NCBI GenBank assembly: GCA_964472095.1
Contig: CAYYIV010000009.1
Location: 81,665-145,664, forward strand
Direction: 5' to 3'
Source of the DNA: Pelagibius sp964472095
Lineage (GTDB): Bacteria; Pseudomonadota; Alphaproteobacteria; Kiloniellales; Kiloniellaceae
Length of the DNA stretch: 64,000 nucleotides
Below, in pieces: positions 7,674 to 19,127 of the stretch; position 1 is the stretch's first letter, and each line of letters starts with the position of its first letter. The notes under the pieces are model-generated. The model was given only the letters and a program-made list of their open reading frames with translations. It searched no databases and was not told the origin of the DNA. The translations under genes and the position numbers were made by a program.

Positions 7674-8393
7674 ATGACCGCATCCGTTTCCAGTCGCCGC
7701 GGCGAGTTCGCCGCCGGCGCCTTCACCATTCTGCCGTTGCTGGTGGCCGTGGTGCCCTTCGGCCTGCTGCTCGGCACCCTGGCGGCGCAGAAGGGCCTCT
7801 CACCCCTGGAGACGGCGCTGATGAGCGCCACGATCTTCGCCGGCGCCTCCCAGTTCGTGGCGGTGGAGATCTGGACCACGCCGGCGGCGGTCGCCCTGCT
7901 GACGGCAACCGCCCTGATGGTGAACCTGCGCCATGTGCTCATGGGTGCAGCGATGGCTCCGCATCTGCGGGGCTGGCCGCGCGGCTCGATCTATGGCGGC
8001 CTCTTCTTCATGGCTGACGAGATCTGGGCCTTCGCCCTGAAGCGCGGCGCCGAGCGGCCGCTGACGCCGGCCTACTACTTCGGCCTCTCCCTGCCGCTCT
8101 ATCTCGGCTGGGTGTTGACGACTACCTTAGGGGCGATCTTCGGAGGCGTGCTGCAGGATCCGGCGCGCTACGGCCTCGACTTCGCCTTCACTGCCGTCTT
8201 CCTGACCCTGCTGGTCAGCCTGTGGAAAGGCAAGCGCACCTTCTATCCCTGGGCCGCCGCGGCGCTGGTGGCAGTCGCCGCCCACCAGCTGCTGCCCGGG
8301 GTCTGGTACATCGCTTTCGGCGGACTTGCTGGCACCCTGGTCGGCGCCTGCCAGGGCCCGGCCACACTGAAGGAGGCGACGGATGCAGCTTGA
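7674..8393 (+). CDS. azlC: AzlC family branched-chain amino acid exporter, large subunit
   Basis: Integral membrane protein (239 residues) of the AzlC/YgaZ family. The family segments AGASQFVAVE and NLRHVLMGAA are visible in the first half. AzlC with AzlD forms a permease exporting branched-chain amino acids or analogues in the studied examples. The ATG at 7674 is preferred over an upstream TTG start at 7662 because homologues begin close to the first helix. The next gene overlaps its 3' end by 11 bases. Confidence 0.93.
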   Translation: MTASVSSRRGEFAAGAFTILPLLVAVVPFGLLLGTLAAQKGLSPLETALMSATIFAGASQFVAVEIWTTPAAVALLTATALMVNLRHVLMGAAMAPHLRGWPRGSIYGGLFFMADEIWAFALKRGAERPLTPAYYFGLSLPLYLGWVLTTTLGAIFGGVLQDPARYGLDFAFTAVFLTLLVSLWKGKRTFYPWAAAALVAVAAHQLLPGVWYIAFGGLAGTLVGACQGPATLKEATDAA

Positions 8394-8700
8394 TCCCCTC
8401 CACCTCGATCCGTGGGTGCTCGCCGCCATCGCCGGCATGGCGCTCGCAACCTATTTTACCAGGTTTATCGGTTACTGGCTGGTGCGCCGCACGGTGGTGA
8501 CCGGGCGCCTCGCCGGCGCCCTGGAAGCTGTGCCCGGCGCCGTGCTCACCGCCATCATTGCGCCGATGGCGCTGGCAACCGGCCCGGCGGAAACCGCGGC
8601 GGCGGCGCTCACCGTGCTGATGGCGCTGCGCCTGCCGCTCATCGTCGCCGTGGCCGGCGGCTGCCTCGCTGTGGTCGCCCTGCGCGCCATGATCGGCTAG
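8383..8700 (+). CDS. azlD: AzlD family small subunit of branched-chain amino acid exporter
   Basis: Small membrane protein (105 residues, about four hydrophobic helices) of the AzlD/YgaH family. The segment ALATYFTRFIGYWL near the N-terminus and LEAVPGAVLTAIIAPM in the centre are typical. It starts inside the azlC 3' end (11-base overlap), indicating translational coupling. A second azlCD pair lies at 38316-39459, so this window encodes two such systems. Confidence 0.92.
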   Translation: MQLDPLHLDPWVLAAIAGMALATYFTRFIGYWLVRRTVVTGRLAGALEAVPGAVLTAIIAPMALATGPAETAAAALTVLMALRLPLIVAVAGGCLAVVALRAMIG

Positions 8701-8808
8701 GCGGCGAAATTTTTCCGCCCCAGGGGCGACAGCGCCGCGGCGGTCGTGCTAGGATTGCGTTTCACGCTATTTCCTTTCATCGCCACAAATTTTGATTTGG
8801 GAGCTTCC

Positions 8809-9018
8809 ATGGCAACCAACGCAGAGATTGCTGCGCGCCTGCTGCGCGACGCCGCCGGATTTTTTCGCTCGGTCGGCGAGCAGAATCCGCCGCTCAAGGA
8901 GCACATGGACCACAACGCCCAGGCCTTCGAGGTGATGGCCGAGCGGGTCGAGACCGACCCGACCGGCGAGGCGAACTTCGGCCAACCGACGGCTGGCAAC
9001 GAAGCTCAGCAGGGCTAG
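8809..9018 (+). CDS. Small hypothetical protein
   Basis: Short soluble, acidic protein of 69 residues, not recognised. It starts at the ATG 8809, with GGGAG 7 bases upstream; the same frame extends further upstream but without a good site. The sequence includes RLLRDAAGFFRSVGEQNPPL and EVMAERVETDPTG, consistent with a small helical protein. It converges with argG, 20 bases away. Coding is supported by the ribosome binding site and GC-rich third positions, not by a known family. Confidence 0.7.
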   Translation: MATNAEIAARLLRDAAGFFRSVGEQNPPLKEHMDHNAQAFEVMAERVETDPTGEANFGQPTAGNEAQQG

Positions 9019-9038
9019 GGGCGACCCGCGCCGGACGG

Positions 9039-10250
9039 TTACCGCTTCTGGCGGTTCAACAGGCGCAGACGCAGCGCGTTCAGCTTGATGAAGCCGGCGG
9101 CGTCGCGCTGGTCGTAGACGGTGTCCTCCTCGAAGGTCACGTGCTCCATGGAGTAAAGCGAGTCCGGCGACTTGCGGCCCTCGACAATGACATTGCCCTT
9201 GTAGAGCTTCAGGCGCACCGTGCCGTTCACCCGCGCCTGGCTCTTGTCGATCAGCGCCTGCAGCATCTCGCGCTCGGGCGACCACCAGAAGCCGTTGTAG
9301 ATCAGCTCGGCGTAGCGCGGCATCAGCTCGTCCTTCAGGTGCGCCGCGCCGCGGTCGAGTGTGATCGACTCCATGGCCCGGTGAGCGACCGAGAGGATGG
9401 TGCCGCCCGGCGTCTCGTAGACGCCGCGGCTCTTCATGCCGACGAAGCGGTTCTCGACCAGATCGAGGCGGCCGATGCCGTTGTCGCCGCCCAGCTTGTT
9501 GAGGCGGGTGAGCAGCGCGGCCGGCGACAGCGTCTCGCCGTCGATGCCTACGGGATCGCCTTGTTCGAAGTCGATGGTGATGACCGTCGGCCTGTCGGGC
9601 GCCTCTTCGGGAGAGACGCTGCGCGAGAAGACGTATTCCTCCGGCGCGTCCCAGGGATCCTCCAGCACCTTCCCCTCGGCGGAGATGTGCAGCAGGTTGG
9701 CGTCGACCGAGAAGGGTGCTTCGCCGCGCTTGTCCTTGGCGATGGGGATCTGGTGTTCCTCGGCGAAGGCGATGAGGCGGGTGCGGCTGGTCAGGTCCCA
9801 CTCGCGCCAGGGTGCGATCACCTTGATGTCCGGGTTGAGGGCGTAGTAGCCGAGCTCGAAGCGCACCTGGTCGTTACCCTTGCCGGTGGCGCCGTGGCAG
9901 ACGGCATCGGCACCGGTCTCGGCCGCGATCTCGATCTGCCGCCTGGCGATCAGCGGGCGGGCGATGGAGGTGCCAAGCAGGTAGACCCCCTCGTAGAGGG
10001 CGTTGGCGCGGAACATCGGGAAGACGTAGTCGCGCACGAAGGTCTCACGCAGGTCCTCGATGTAGATGTTGGCCGGCTTGATGCCCAGCAGCTCGGCCTT
10101 CTTGCGGGCCGGCTCCAGTTCCTCGCCCTGGCCGAGGTCGGCAGTGAAGGTGACCACCTCGCAGTTATAGGTGGTCTGCAGCCACTTCAGGATAACGGAG
10201 GTGTCGAGGCCGCCGGAATAGGCGAGCACGACTTTCTTGATCTCGGACAT
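9039..10250 (-). CDS. argG: Argininosuccinate synthase
   Basis: ArgG (403 residues) condenses citrulline and aspartate with ATP cleavage to form argininosuccinate in arginine biosynthesis. The ATP-binding P-loop-like motif AYSGGLDTSV lies at residues 10-19, followed by the citrulline/aspartate region CHGATGKGNDQVRFE near residue 120 and the ending LRLRLLNRQKR. Length matches the family. No other arg genes are adjacent. The upstream neighbour rlmN is on the same strand but 90 bases away, so independent transcription is likely. Confidence 0.98.
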   Translation of the reverse strand: MSEIKKVVLAYSGGLDTSVILKWLQTTYNCEVVTFTADLGQGEELEPARKKAELLGIKPANIYIEDLRETFVRDYVFPMFRANALYEGVYLLGTSIARPLIARRQIEIAAETGADAVCHGATGKGNDQVRFELGYYALNPDIKVIAPWREWDLTSRTRLIAFAEEHQIPIAKDKRGEAPFSVDANLLHISAEGKVLEDPWDAPEEYVFSRSVSPEEAPDRPTVITIDFEQGDPVGIDGETLSPAALLTRLNKLGGDNGIGRLDLVENRFVGMKSRGVYETPGGTILSVAHRAMESITLDRGAAHLKDELMPRYAELIYNGFWWSPEREMLQALIDKSQARVNGTVRLKLYKGNVIVEGRKSPDSLYSMEHVTFEEDTVYDQRDAAGFIKLNALRLRLLNRQKR

Positions 10251-10340
10251 GGTGGATGTACGCCCCTAACGGAAAATCCGCGCGGAGTATAGGCAAAGTG
10301 CCCCCGTGAGCAAGGGGCTGCACAAGCGGGCAGGCAGGGG

Positions 10341-11477
<1,137 letters not shown>

Positions 11478-11556
11478 GGGCCTCTAAATAGGCCCTCCCG
11501 AGGCTTAAAACCAGCGGATTCCGGCGTCGCAGGCCAGCCGATCCAGGCGTTAATCC

Positions 11557-12087
11557 TTACAAGCCGCAGGCCTGGCCGATGGCCTGGTAGGCCCGGGTGA
11601 AGCCGGACAGCGAGTAGGTGTCCTTGGTGTTGGTGCCCCGCGAGGAGGTGCCCTCGACCACCATGGTGCTGCCTTTGATCATGGCCTGCACCAGCTGGTT
11701 ATCGGTGTCCTTGTCCACCGTCCAGGCCGACTCGCCCTCGGTGAAGAGGCGTACCTTCAAGGCGCCGACGGCGACTTCCACCGGGGAGCTTTCCTGGTAG
11801 ACGTAGCCCGCCAGGATGCTCACCTCGTCGCGCCGGTTCTCGCCCGGCCGGTGGGTCACCATGGCGTGGATCTTGCCGCGCACGGAATAGCTGCCCTCGG
11901 CCCTGGTCGGCTCGCTGGCCACGAAGCAGACCTGGGTGCCGTTCTCCTCGTACTTGAAGGCACTCCAATCGGAGAAGTCGCCGAGCCGCTCGATCGACTG
12001 GGCCTGGGCGCCGGCTAGCGGCAGGATAGCCAGCGCGGCAGCGAGGCACAGGGGGGCGAAAGCGAGGCGGGTAAGTCTTGATGGCAT
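11557..12087 (-). CDS. Invasion-associated locus B (IalB) family protein, secreted
   Basis: Protein of 176 residues with an N-terminal signal peptide (LAFAPLCLAAALAILPLAG, cleavage near AQAQS) and an IalB domain. The domain signature is seen as WSAFKYEENGTQVCFVAS and GSTMVVEGTSSRGTNTKDTYSL. IalB was named in Bartonella for invasion of red cells, but homologues are widespread in free-living alphaproteobacteria with unknown roles in the periplasm. The start at 12087 is chosen to place the signal peptide at the N-terminus; an ATG at 12120 would add 11 residues. Confidence 0.88.
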   Translation of the reverse strand: MPSRLTRLAFAPLCLAAALAILPLAGAQAQSIERLGDFSDWSAFKYEENGTQVCFVASEPTRAEGSYSVRGKIHAMVTHRPGENRRDEVSILAGYVYQESSPVEVAVGALKVRLFTEGESAWTVDKDTDNQLVQAMIKGSTMVVEGTSSRGTNTKDTYSLSGFTRAYQAIGQACGL

Positions 12088-12388
12088 GGGCTCTGCTGAT
12101 GGGATGTTATTCTGAAGCATGGCGAATACTATAGGATCGGCGGCCGGTGTCGCCACCCCTGCGTTAGTGGACTCCGGGGAAAGCGCTCCATGACGGCGCG
12201 CGCGTGGCTGAAGATCAGCGCAGAATGAGTCTTTTTTTGGGCGCTGGTGCCGCTGCGCCGACGGCGACCCGCCAGGCGGAAGACCCGCCGCCGCGAGGCC
12301 GTCGGTCTCTCGTCCTTTTTCTTCGATTCGGAGTACGGCGAGAGCCGAAATCGATTGTTTCGATTAGATCCTCGGGAGGGACGCGGCC
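12088..12388. other. Intergenic region between ialB-like and RNA methyltransferase genes
   Basis: This 301-base gap must carry the promoter of the IalB gene and the end of the methyltransferase gene. It includes a run of seven T (near 12230) and short open frames with no recognised product. I see no RNA gene, repeat or clear terminator. Confidence 0.5.
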
Positions 12389-12925
12389 CTAGCTGTCTCG
12401 CTTGCGGCGCACCTTCTGGGCGCCCTGTACGTGCTCGGGCAACGGCAGCGGCGCGGCACGCGGGTTCACCGGCCGGCGCGCGAAGCGGCCCTGGCTGATC
12501 ATGCGGTCGTACATGACGATGGCGCCGGCGGTGCCGACGTTGATGCAGAACTTCGTCGGGATCTTCACCAGGTGGTCGCAGCGTGCCTGCAGCACCGGCG
12601 ACAGGCTGCCGCGCTCACGGCCCAGCACGTAGGCCGCCGCCTGCGGGTGGAAGAAGGTCGGCAGCTCGATGGCGTCCTCGGTCAGCTCGACGCCGACCAA
12701 GGCGCAGCCGCGCGGCAGCATCAGTTCCGCCACAGTGGCGTAGGTGTAGAGCGGCAGGTGCCTGGCCGCGTCGGAGGTGTCCGCCTGCTTCACCTCATGG
12801 GCGTTGAAGGCGGCTTCGACGGTGAAGAAGAAGCTGGCCCCGAAGGCGTGTGCCGACCGCATCAGGCTGCCCAGGTTCATGGGCTTGCTGATGCCCTCGG
12901 CTCCGATGGCGAAGTATCCACGCAT
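12389..12925 (-). CDS. SpoU/TrmH family RNA methyltransferase
   Basis: RNA 2'-O-methyltransferase-like protein (178 residues). The SPOUT knot motifs are seen: AEGISKPMNLGSLMRSAHAF (motif 1), AYVLGRERGSLS (motif 2) and the C-terminal KIPTKFCINVGTAGAIVMYD (motif 3). The substrate base is not predicted. The ATG at 12925 is used because the upstream extension contains no domain residues. The C-terminal 30 residues are proline- and arginine-rich. A 300-base region to its left (12088-12388) has no convincing gene. Confidence 0.88.
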   Translation of the reverse strand: MRGYFAIGAEGISKPMNLGSLMRSAHAFGASFFFTVEAAFNAHEVKQADTSDAARHLPLYTYATVAELMLPRGCALVGVELTEDAIELPTFFHPQAAAYVLGRERGSLSPVLQARCDHLVKIPTKFCINVGTAGAIVMYDRMISQGRFARRPVNPRAAPLPLPEHVQGAQKVRRKRDS

Positions 12926-13023
12926 GGCCGCAGAACTTGCATGGACCGGACCGCGGAGGCAAGCTGCTTGCGGGCGCGGGCCGTGCTGCCGCGCCGTCCC
13001 CATTTCCGCAAGATTCCGCCATC

Positions 13024-14070
13024 ATGTCCCCAGAAAACCACTCCAAGTCAGCCGACGCCGAGGCCGCCAATCCGCTGCTGATCGAGGTGACCCGCGGCAA
13101 CCAGGTGGAAAGTCGCCATCGCGCCGCCGTCGCCGTGGTCGATACCGCCGGGGCCTTGGTGCTCTCCGCGGGCAACACCGAACGCCCGGTCTATGCCCGC
13201 TCGGCCATCAAGTCGCTGCAGGCCATTGCCGTGGTCGAAAGCGGCGCCGCCGATGCCTTCGGCCTGTCACCGGCGGAACTGGCGCTGACCTGCGCCAGCC
13301 ACAGCGGCGAGCCGCGCCACGTCGAGGCGGTCACCGCCTGGCTGCAACGTCTCGGCCTGAGCGCCGCGGACCTGGAATGCGGGCCGCAGCTGCCGGGGTA
13401 CGAGCCGGCGCTGATCGCCCTCCTGGCCGGCGGCGGCCAGGCGACGGCCGCCCACAACAACTGCTCGGGAAAGCACAGCGGCTTCCTCACCCTGGCGCGC
13501 CACCTCGGCGTGCCGACGCGGGGCTACGTGAACTACGAGCACCCGGTGCAGCAGCGCATCCTCGGCGTGCTGGAGGCGATGACCGGCCTGGACCTCGGCG
13601 CGGCGCCGCGCGGCATCGACGGCTGCGGCATTCCGGTGATCGGCGTTCCGCTCGGCAACATGGCGCTCGCCATGGCCCGCCTCGGCGCGCCGGACGACCA
13701 GCCGGAGGCGCGGCAGGCGGCCTGCGCGCGCCTGCGCCGGGCGGTGGCGGCGCATCCATTCATGGTCGCCGGCAGCGGGCGCTTCGACACCCGGGTGATG
13801 GAACTGACCGGTGAGAAGGCCTTCATCAAGACCGGCGCCGAAGGTGTCTACTGTGCCGCCTTCCCGGAGCTCGGCCTCGGCGTCGCCATCAAGGTCGACG
13901 ACGGCGCCGGCCGCGCGGCGGAGATCCTCATGGCCCGGCTGCTCGCCCGCTTCGAGATCCTCAGCGAGGCGCAGGCCGCCGGCCTCGGCGGCCTCTTCAC
14001 CGTGCCGGTGCTGAACCGCGCCGGCCGCAGCGTCGGGGAGATCCGCCCGGCCGCGCAGATCCCCTTCTGA
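13024..14070 (+). CDS. L-asparaginase II family (AnsA of Rhizobium type)
   Basis: Enzyme of 348 residues in the rhizobial type asparaginase family, hydrolysing asparagine to aspartate and ammonia. Family segments are NPLLIEVTRGNQVESRHR at the N-terminus, GNTERPVYARSAIKSLQA, THE cysteine-bearing CASHSGEPRHV, and HNNCSGKHSGF containing the conserved Asn/Cys pair. The C-terminal part includes IKTGAEGVYCAAFPELG. It is unrelated in fold to the classical bacterial asparaginase. The ATG at 13024 is used, as the frame upstream lacks homologous character. The oxidoreductase gene follows 14 bases later. Confidence 0.93.
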   Translation: MSPENHSKSADAEAANPLLIEVTRGNQVESRHRAAVAVVDTAGALVLSAGNTERPVYARSAIKSLQAIAVVESGAADAFGLSPAELALTCASHSGEPRHVEAVTAWLQRLGLSAADLECGPQLPGYEPALIALLAGGGQATAAHNNCSGKHSGFLTLARHLGVPTRGYVNYEHPVQQRILGVLEAMTGLDLGAAPRGIDGCGIPVIGVPLGNMALAMARLGAPDDQPEARQAACARLRRAVAAHPFMVAGSGRFDTRVMELTGEKAFIKTGAEGVYCAAFPELGLGVAIKVDDGAGRAAEILMARLLARFEILSEAQAAGLGGLFTVPVLNRAGRSVGEIRPAAQIPF

Positions 14071-14084
14071 GGGCGCGGGGTGCC

Positions 14085-15068
14085 ATGAAAGCTGTGCTCT
14101 GCCGCGCTTGGGGCGGCCCGCAAGGCCTCACGTTCGAGGAGGTGGCAACGCCCGAGCCGGGGCCGGACCAGGTGCTGATCGAGGTGGCCGCGGCCGGGGT
14201 CAACTTCGCCGACACCCTGATGATTGCCGGCAAGTACCAGGAGAAGCCCGCCTTCCCCTTCTCGCCGGGGCTGGAGATCGCCGGCACGATCGGCGCACTG
14301 GGTGCCAACGTCGCCGGCCTCAGGCTGGGCCAGCGGGTCATGGCCTTGACCGACTGGGGCGGCTATGCCGAGGCGGCGCTGGCGCACGCCGGCGACGTCT
14401 ATGCCATCCCCGACGCGCTCGGCTGGGCCGAGGCGGCCGGTTTCCCGATCACCTACGGCACTGCCCACGGCGCCCTGCGCTGGCATGCCGACCTGCAGCC
14501 GGGCGAGGTGCTGCTGGTGCACGGCGCTGCCGGTGGCGTCGGTCTGGCGGCGGTGGAGATCGGCAAGGCCCTCGGCGCCACGGTGATCGCCACGGCGGGC
14601 GGGCCGGACAAGCTGGCGGTCGCCGAGGCACACGGCGCCGACCACCTGATCGACTACCGCAGCGAGGACATCCGCGAGCGGGTCAAGGCGATCACCGCCG
14701 GCAAGGGCGCCGACGTGGTCTTCGATCCGGTCGGCGGCGACGTCTTCGACGCCTCGCTGCGCTGCATCGCCTGGTCGGGGCGGCTGCTGGTTATCGGCTT
14801 CGCCGCCGGGCGGGTGCCGCAGGTGCCGGCCAACATCCTGCTGGTGAAGAACATCGCGGTGATGGGGGTCTACTGGGGCTCCTACCGCAAGCACGCGCCA
14901 GAGCGCCTGGTGGAGGAGTTCCGCGAGCTCTTCCGCTGGTTCGAAGGGGGCCTTCTCAAGCCACATGTTTCACATGAGCTTGACCTCTCGCGGGCCGCCG
15001 ACGCCATGGCACTGCTGCTGGAAAGGCGCTCCACCGGCAAGGTGGTCCTGACCGCCGGCGCGGCCTAA
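14085..15068 (+). CDS. Zinc-independent NADPH:quinone oxidoreductase (MDR family)
   Basis: Medium-chain dehydrogenase/reductase of 327 residues, quinone oxidoreductase type. The N-terminal GroES-like domain is followed by a nucleotide-binding fold with LLVHGAAGGVGLAAVEIGKA, and the domain signature VNFADTLMIAGKYQEKP marks the quinone oxidoreductase branch. The zinc ligands of alcohol dehydrogenases are absent. Substrate may be a quinone or an enoyl compound; the sequence does not decide. It follows the asparaginase gene by 14 bases and may share its transcript. Confidence 0.92.
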   Translation: MKAVLCRAWGGPQGLTFEEVATPEPGPDQVLIEVAAAGVNFADTLMIAGKYQEKPAFPFSPGLEIAGTIGALGANVAGLRLGQRVMALTDWGGYAEAALAHAGDVYAIPDALGWAEAAGFPITYGTAHGALRWHADLQPGEVLLVHGAAGGVGLAAVEIGKALGATVIATAGGPDKLAVAEAHGADHLIDYRSEDIRERVKAITAGKGADVVFDPVGGDVFDASLRCIAWSGRLLVIGFAAGRVPQVPANILLVKNIAVMGVYWGSYRKHAPERLVEEFRELFRWFEGGLLKPHVSHELDLSRAADAMALLLERRSTGKVVLTAGAA

Positions 15069-15147
15069 ACTCCCAGCATCATCGGACGTCAATCCCGGGG
15101 CGCCTCGCCGCCCCGCGACGTCAGCCGTTTCTGCCAGTGATCGAAGC

Positions 15148-16380
15148 ATGAGCGACAAGGTTCGCGACCAGTACGAAGCCTATCCCTACCCGTCGCGCGA
15201 TCCCGCCGACGAGGCCAGGCGCCTCGTCGTCGGCTCGCCGAGCAGTCTGCTGGAGATCAACCACTACCTCTTCGGCGGGCGGCGTGATTTCGCACAGCCC
15301 TTCCGCGCGCTGGTCGCCGGCGGCGGCACCGGCGATGCCACCATCATGCTGGCCCAGCAGCTGGCCGATGCCGGCGGTTCGGGGGAGGTGGTCTACCTCG
15401 ATCTCTCCGTCGCCTCGCGCGGCATCGCCGAAGCGCGTGCAAAGGCGCGCGGGTTGACCAACGTGCGCTTCGTGAACGGTTCGCTGCTGGACCTCGAGAC
15501 GCTCGGGCTCGGCAGCTTCGACTACATCGACTGCTGCGGCGTGCTGCACCATCTGGCCGAGCCGGATGCCGGCCTCGCGGCGCTCGCCGGCGCCCTGACC
15601 GACGATGGCGGCATGGGCCTCATGGTCTACGGCCGCTACGGGCGCAGCGGCGTCTACCCGCTGCAGGCGGCGTTGCGCGGCCTGGTCGGCGACCGCCCCC
15701 TGGCCGAGCAGGTCAACGTCGCGCGGCGACTGCTGAGCAACCTGCCGCCGACCAATCTTTTCGCCCGCAACCCCGTGCTGCGCGACCACACCGGCAGCGA
15801 TGCGGAACTGGTCGACCTGCTGCTTCACAGCCAGGACCGCGCCTATACGGTGGAGGAGATCACCGCCCTGCTGCGCGGCGTCGGCCTCAACCTGGTCTCC
15901 TTCATCGAGCCGCTGCGCTACGAGCCCACCACCTATCTGAAGGACCCTGTGCTGCTGCGCCAGCTCGGCCGCCTGACGCCGGAAGACCGTCCTGCCCTGG
16001 CAGAGAAGCTGGCCGGCAACCTGAAGACCCACGTCTTCTACGTGTCGAAGCGGCTGGCCGCCGACACTCTGGCCCGGCCCGAGGGGCCCGAGGCAATTCC
16101 CTGCCTGCGTGTGCTCGACGGTGCCAGGCTGGCCAAGGCGGTGCAGCGCGAGCTTCTGCTGAAGGGGGAGTTCGACGGTCTGGCGCTGAAGTTTCCGCTG
16201 CCGCGCTTGGCGCCTGCGGTGCTGCCCTGGATCGACGGGCGCACCTCCTTGGGGGAGATCCAGTCGGCGCTGCAAGGTCTCGATCCGCGGCAGGAATGGG
16301 ACCACTTCAAGGCGCAGTTCGACCAGCTCTACGAGGTGCTGGGCGGTCTCAACCACATGCTCATCCGCTACCCGGTTTAG
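15148..16380 (+). CDS. Class I SAM-dependent methyltransferase
   Basis: Protein of 410 residues with an N-terminal class I methyltransferase. Motif I is ALVAGGGTGDATIM (residues 54-67), the acidic ribose-binding residue follows in VVYLDLSVAS, and post I/IV region is FDYIDCCGVLHHL. The N-terminal DQYEAYPYPSRDP is a feature of several bacterial small-molecule or lipid methyltransferases. The remaining 200 residues form an additional C-terminal domain without a name that I recognise. Substrate unknown. A strong hairpin terminator follows. Confidence 0.88.
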   Translation: MSDKVRDQYEAYPYPSRDPADEARRLVVGSPSSLLEINHYLFGGRRDFAQPFRALVAGGGTGDATIMLAQQLADAGGSGEVVYLDLSVASRGIAEARAKARGLTNVRFVNGSLLDLETLGLGSFDYIDCCGVLHHLAEPDAGLAALAGALTDDGGMGLMVYGRYGRSGVYPLQAALRGLVGDRPLAEQVNVARRLLSNLPPTNLFARNPVLRDHTGSDAELVDLLLHSQDRAYTVEEITALLRGVGLNLVSFIEPLRYEPTTYLKDPVLLRQLGRLTPEDRPALAEKLAGNLKTHVFYVSKRLAADTLARPEGPEAIPCLRVLDGARLAKAVQRELLLKGEFDGLALKFPLPRLAPAVLPWIDGRTSLGEIQSALQGLDPRQEWDHFKAQFDQLYEVLGGLNHMLIRYPV

Positions 16381-16400
16381 TCGCGCCCGCGCAAACGCAA

Positions 16401-16430
16401 GGACGGCCCCGGGGCGTTCCGGGGCCGTCC
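16401..16430 (+). terminator. Hairpin terminator after the methyltransferase gene
   Basis: A perfect 12-bp stem (16401-16412 with 16419-16430) with the loop GGCGTT lies 20 bases after the methyltransferase stop. There is no T-tract after it, so termination efficiency is uncertain, but position and stability support a 3' end. It also faces the DUF1127 gene end. Confidence 0.75.
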
Positions 16431-16489
16431 TCATGTCGTGCGGTTGGTGCCTGGCGAAGCCTGCCGTGCTGCCGGCAGGCTGTCAGCCG

Positions 16490-16702
16490 TCAGCTGGCGC
16501 CGTGGTCGAGACCGATGTCGCGCAGCAGGCGGCTGTCCAGATGACGGGTCGCCTGGGCCAGCTTCTGGGCCTTGCGCTCGGCCTGGTAGGCGTCGTGCAG
16601 TTCGATGACGAGGTCATAGGTCGCCATCACGAAACGGCCCAGCAGATCGCCGATGATCTGGCCGGGCATGTACGGACGAGCCGTGAAAATTACGTTGGCC
16701 AT
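16490..16702 (-). CDS. DUF1127-like small protein
   Basis: Small basic protein of 70 residues. Its C-terminus HLDSRLLRDIGLDHG matches the DUF1127 signature (L-x-x-L/D-x-R-L-L-x-D-I-G-L). DUF1127 proteins in alphaproteobacteria are short arginine-rich proteins; some bind RNA or influence phosphate, carbon or sRNA regulation. A 250-base AT-richer region (16703-16958) upstream, with ATTAACTTAATAATTTC, probably carries its promoter. Function here is not established. Confidence 0.8.
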   Translation of the reverse strand: MANVIFTARPYMPGQIIGDLLGRFVMATYDLVIELHDAYQAERKAQKLAQATRHLDSRLLRDIGLDHGAS

Positions 16703-16958
16703 CGCCCTGGTGCTCCTCTAACTCCGGCGGTCCCTGGGGTGGCTTTGAAAGGCCGGGCCGCCGCTTGTGTGCCAATGTCTTGACCCGGGAGATAAGCCTT
16801 CCGGGTGCCGCGCACAAATGCCGCCTGTACAGGCTGACCATGCAGCCAAAGCATAGCTCGAATTCACATTAACTTAATAATTTCAACGTTTTGTCGCGTT
16901 CAGGATAAAACCGGTCGGCGCCGATCCAGGGTGCTGGTGAGGTCCCGGGAGAGCCGGC

Positions 16959-18911
<1,953 letters not shown>

Positions 18912-19127
18912 GCTGCACTCCCTTGCTGCCTCCTCTGCGCCTGTCGCGCAGGGAGACCCTCGTTGCACTTTATCCTTGGTTATGCCGCCCTGGCCGGGGA
19001 TTGCAAGCCCGGCCTGCGGGTCCGCAACCCCTACGGAAACCCGCGCCCAGCCTCACCTCCGTCGCATGGCTGTTCTGCGGCGGCGGGGGTGGTAGCGCTT
19101 GCGGCCAGACTCTAAGATGCCTGCCGC

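Noticed and set aside
8701..8745. GGCGG/CCGCC hairpin after azlD considered as a terminator
   Set aside because: The stem is only five base pairs with a ten-base loop, and no T-tract follows the stem.
9141..10292. A 383-codon frame opposite argG
   Set aside because: ArgG is certain by motifs, and the antisense frame is a composition effect of GC-rich codons.
12204..12498. Short frames at 12204-12498 considered as small genes
   Set aside because: Arg/Pro-rich nonsense, no ribosome binding site, and overlapping the RNA methyltransferase gene end.
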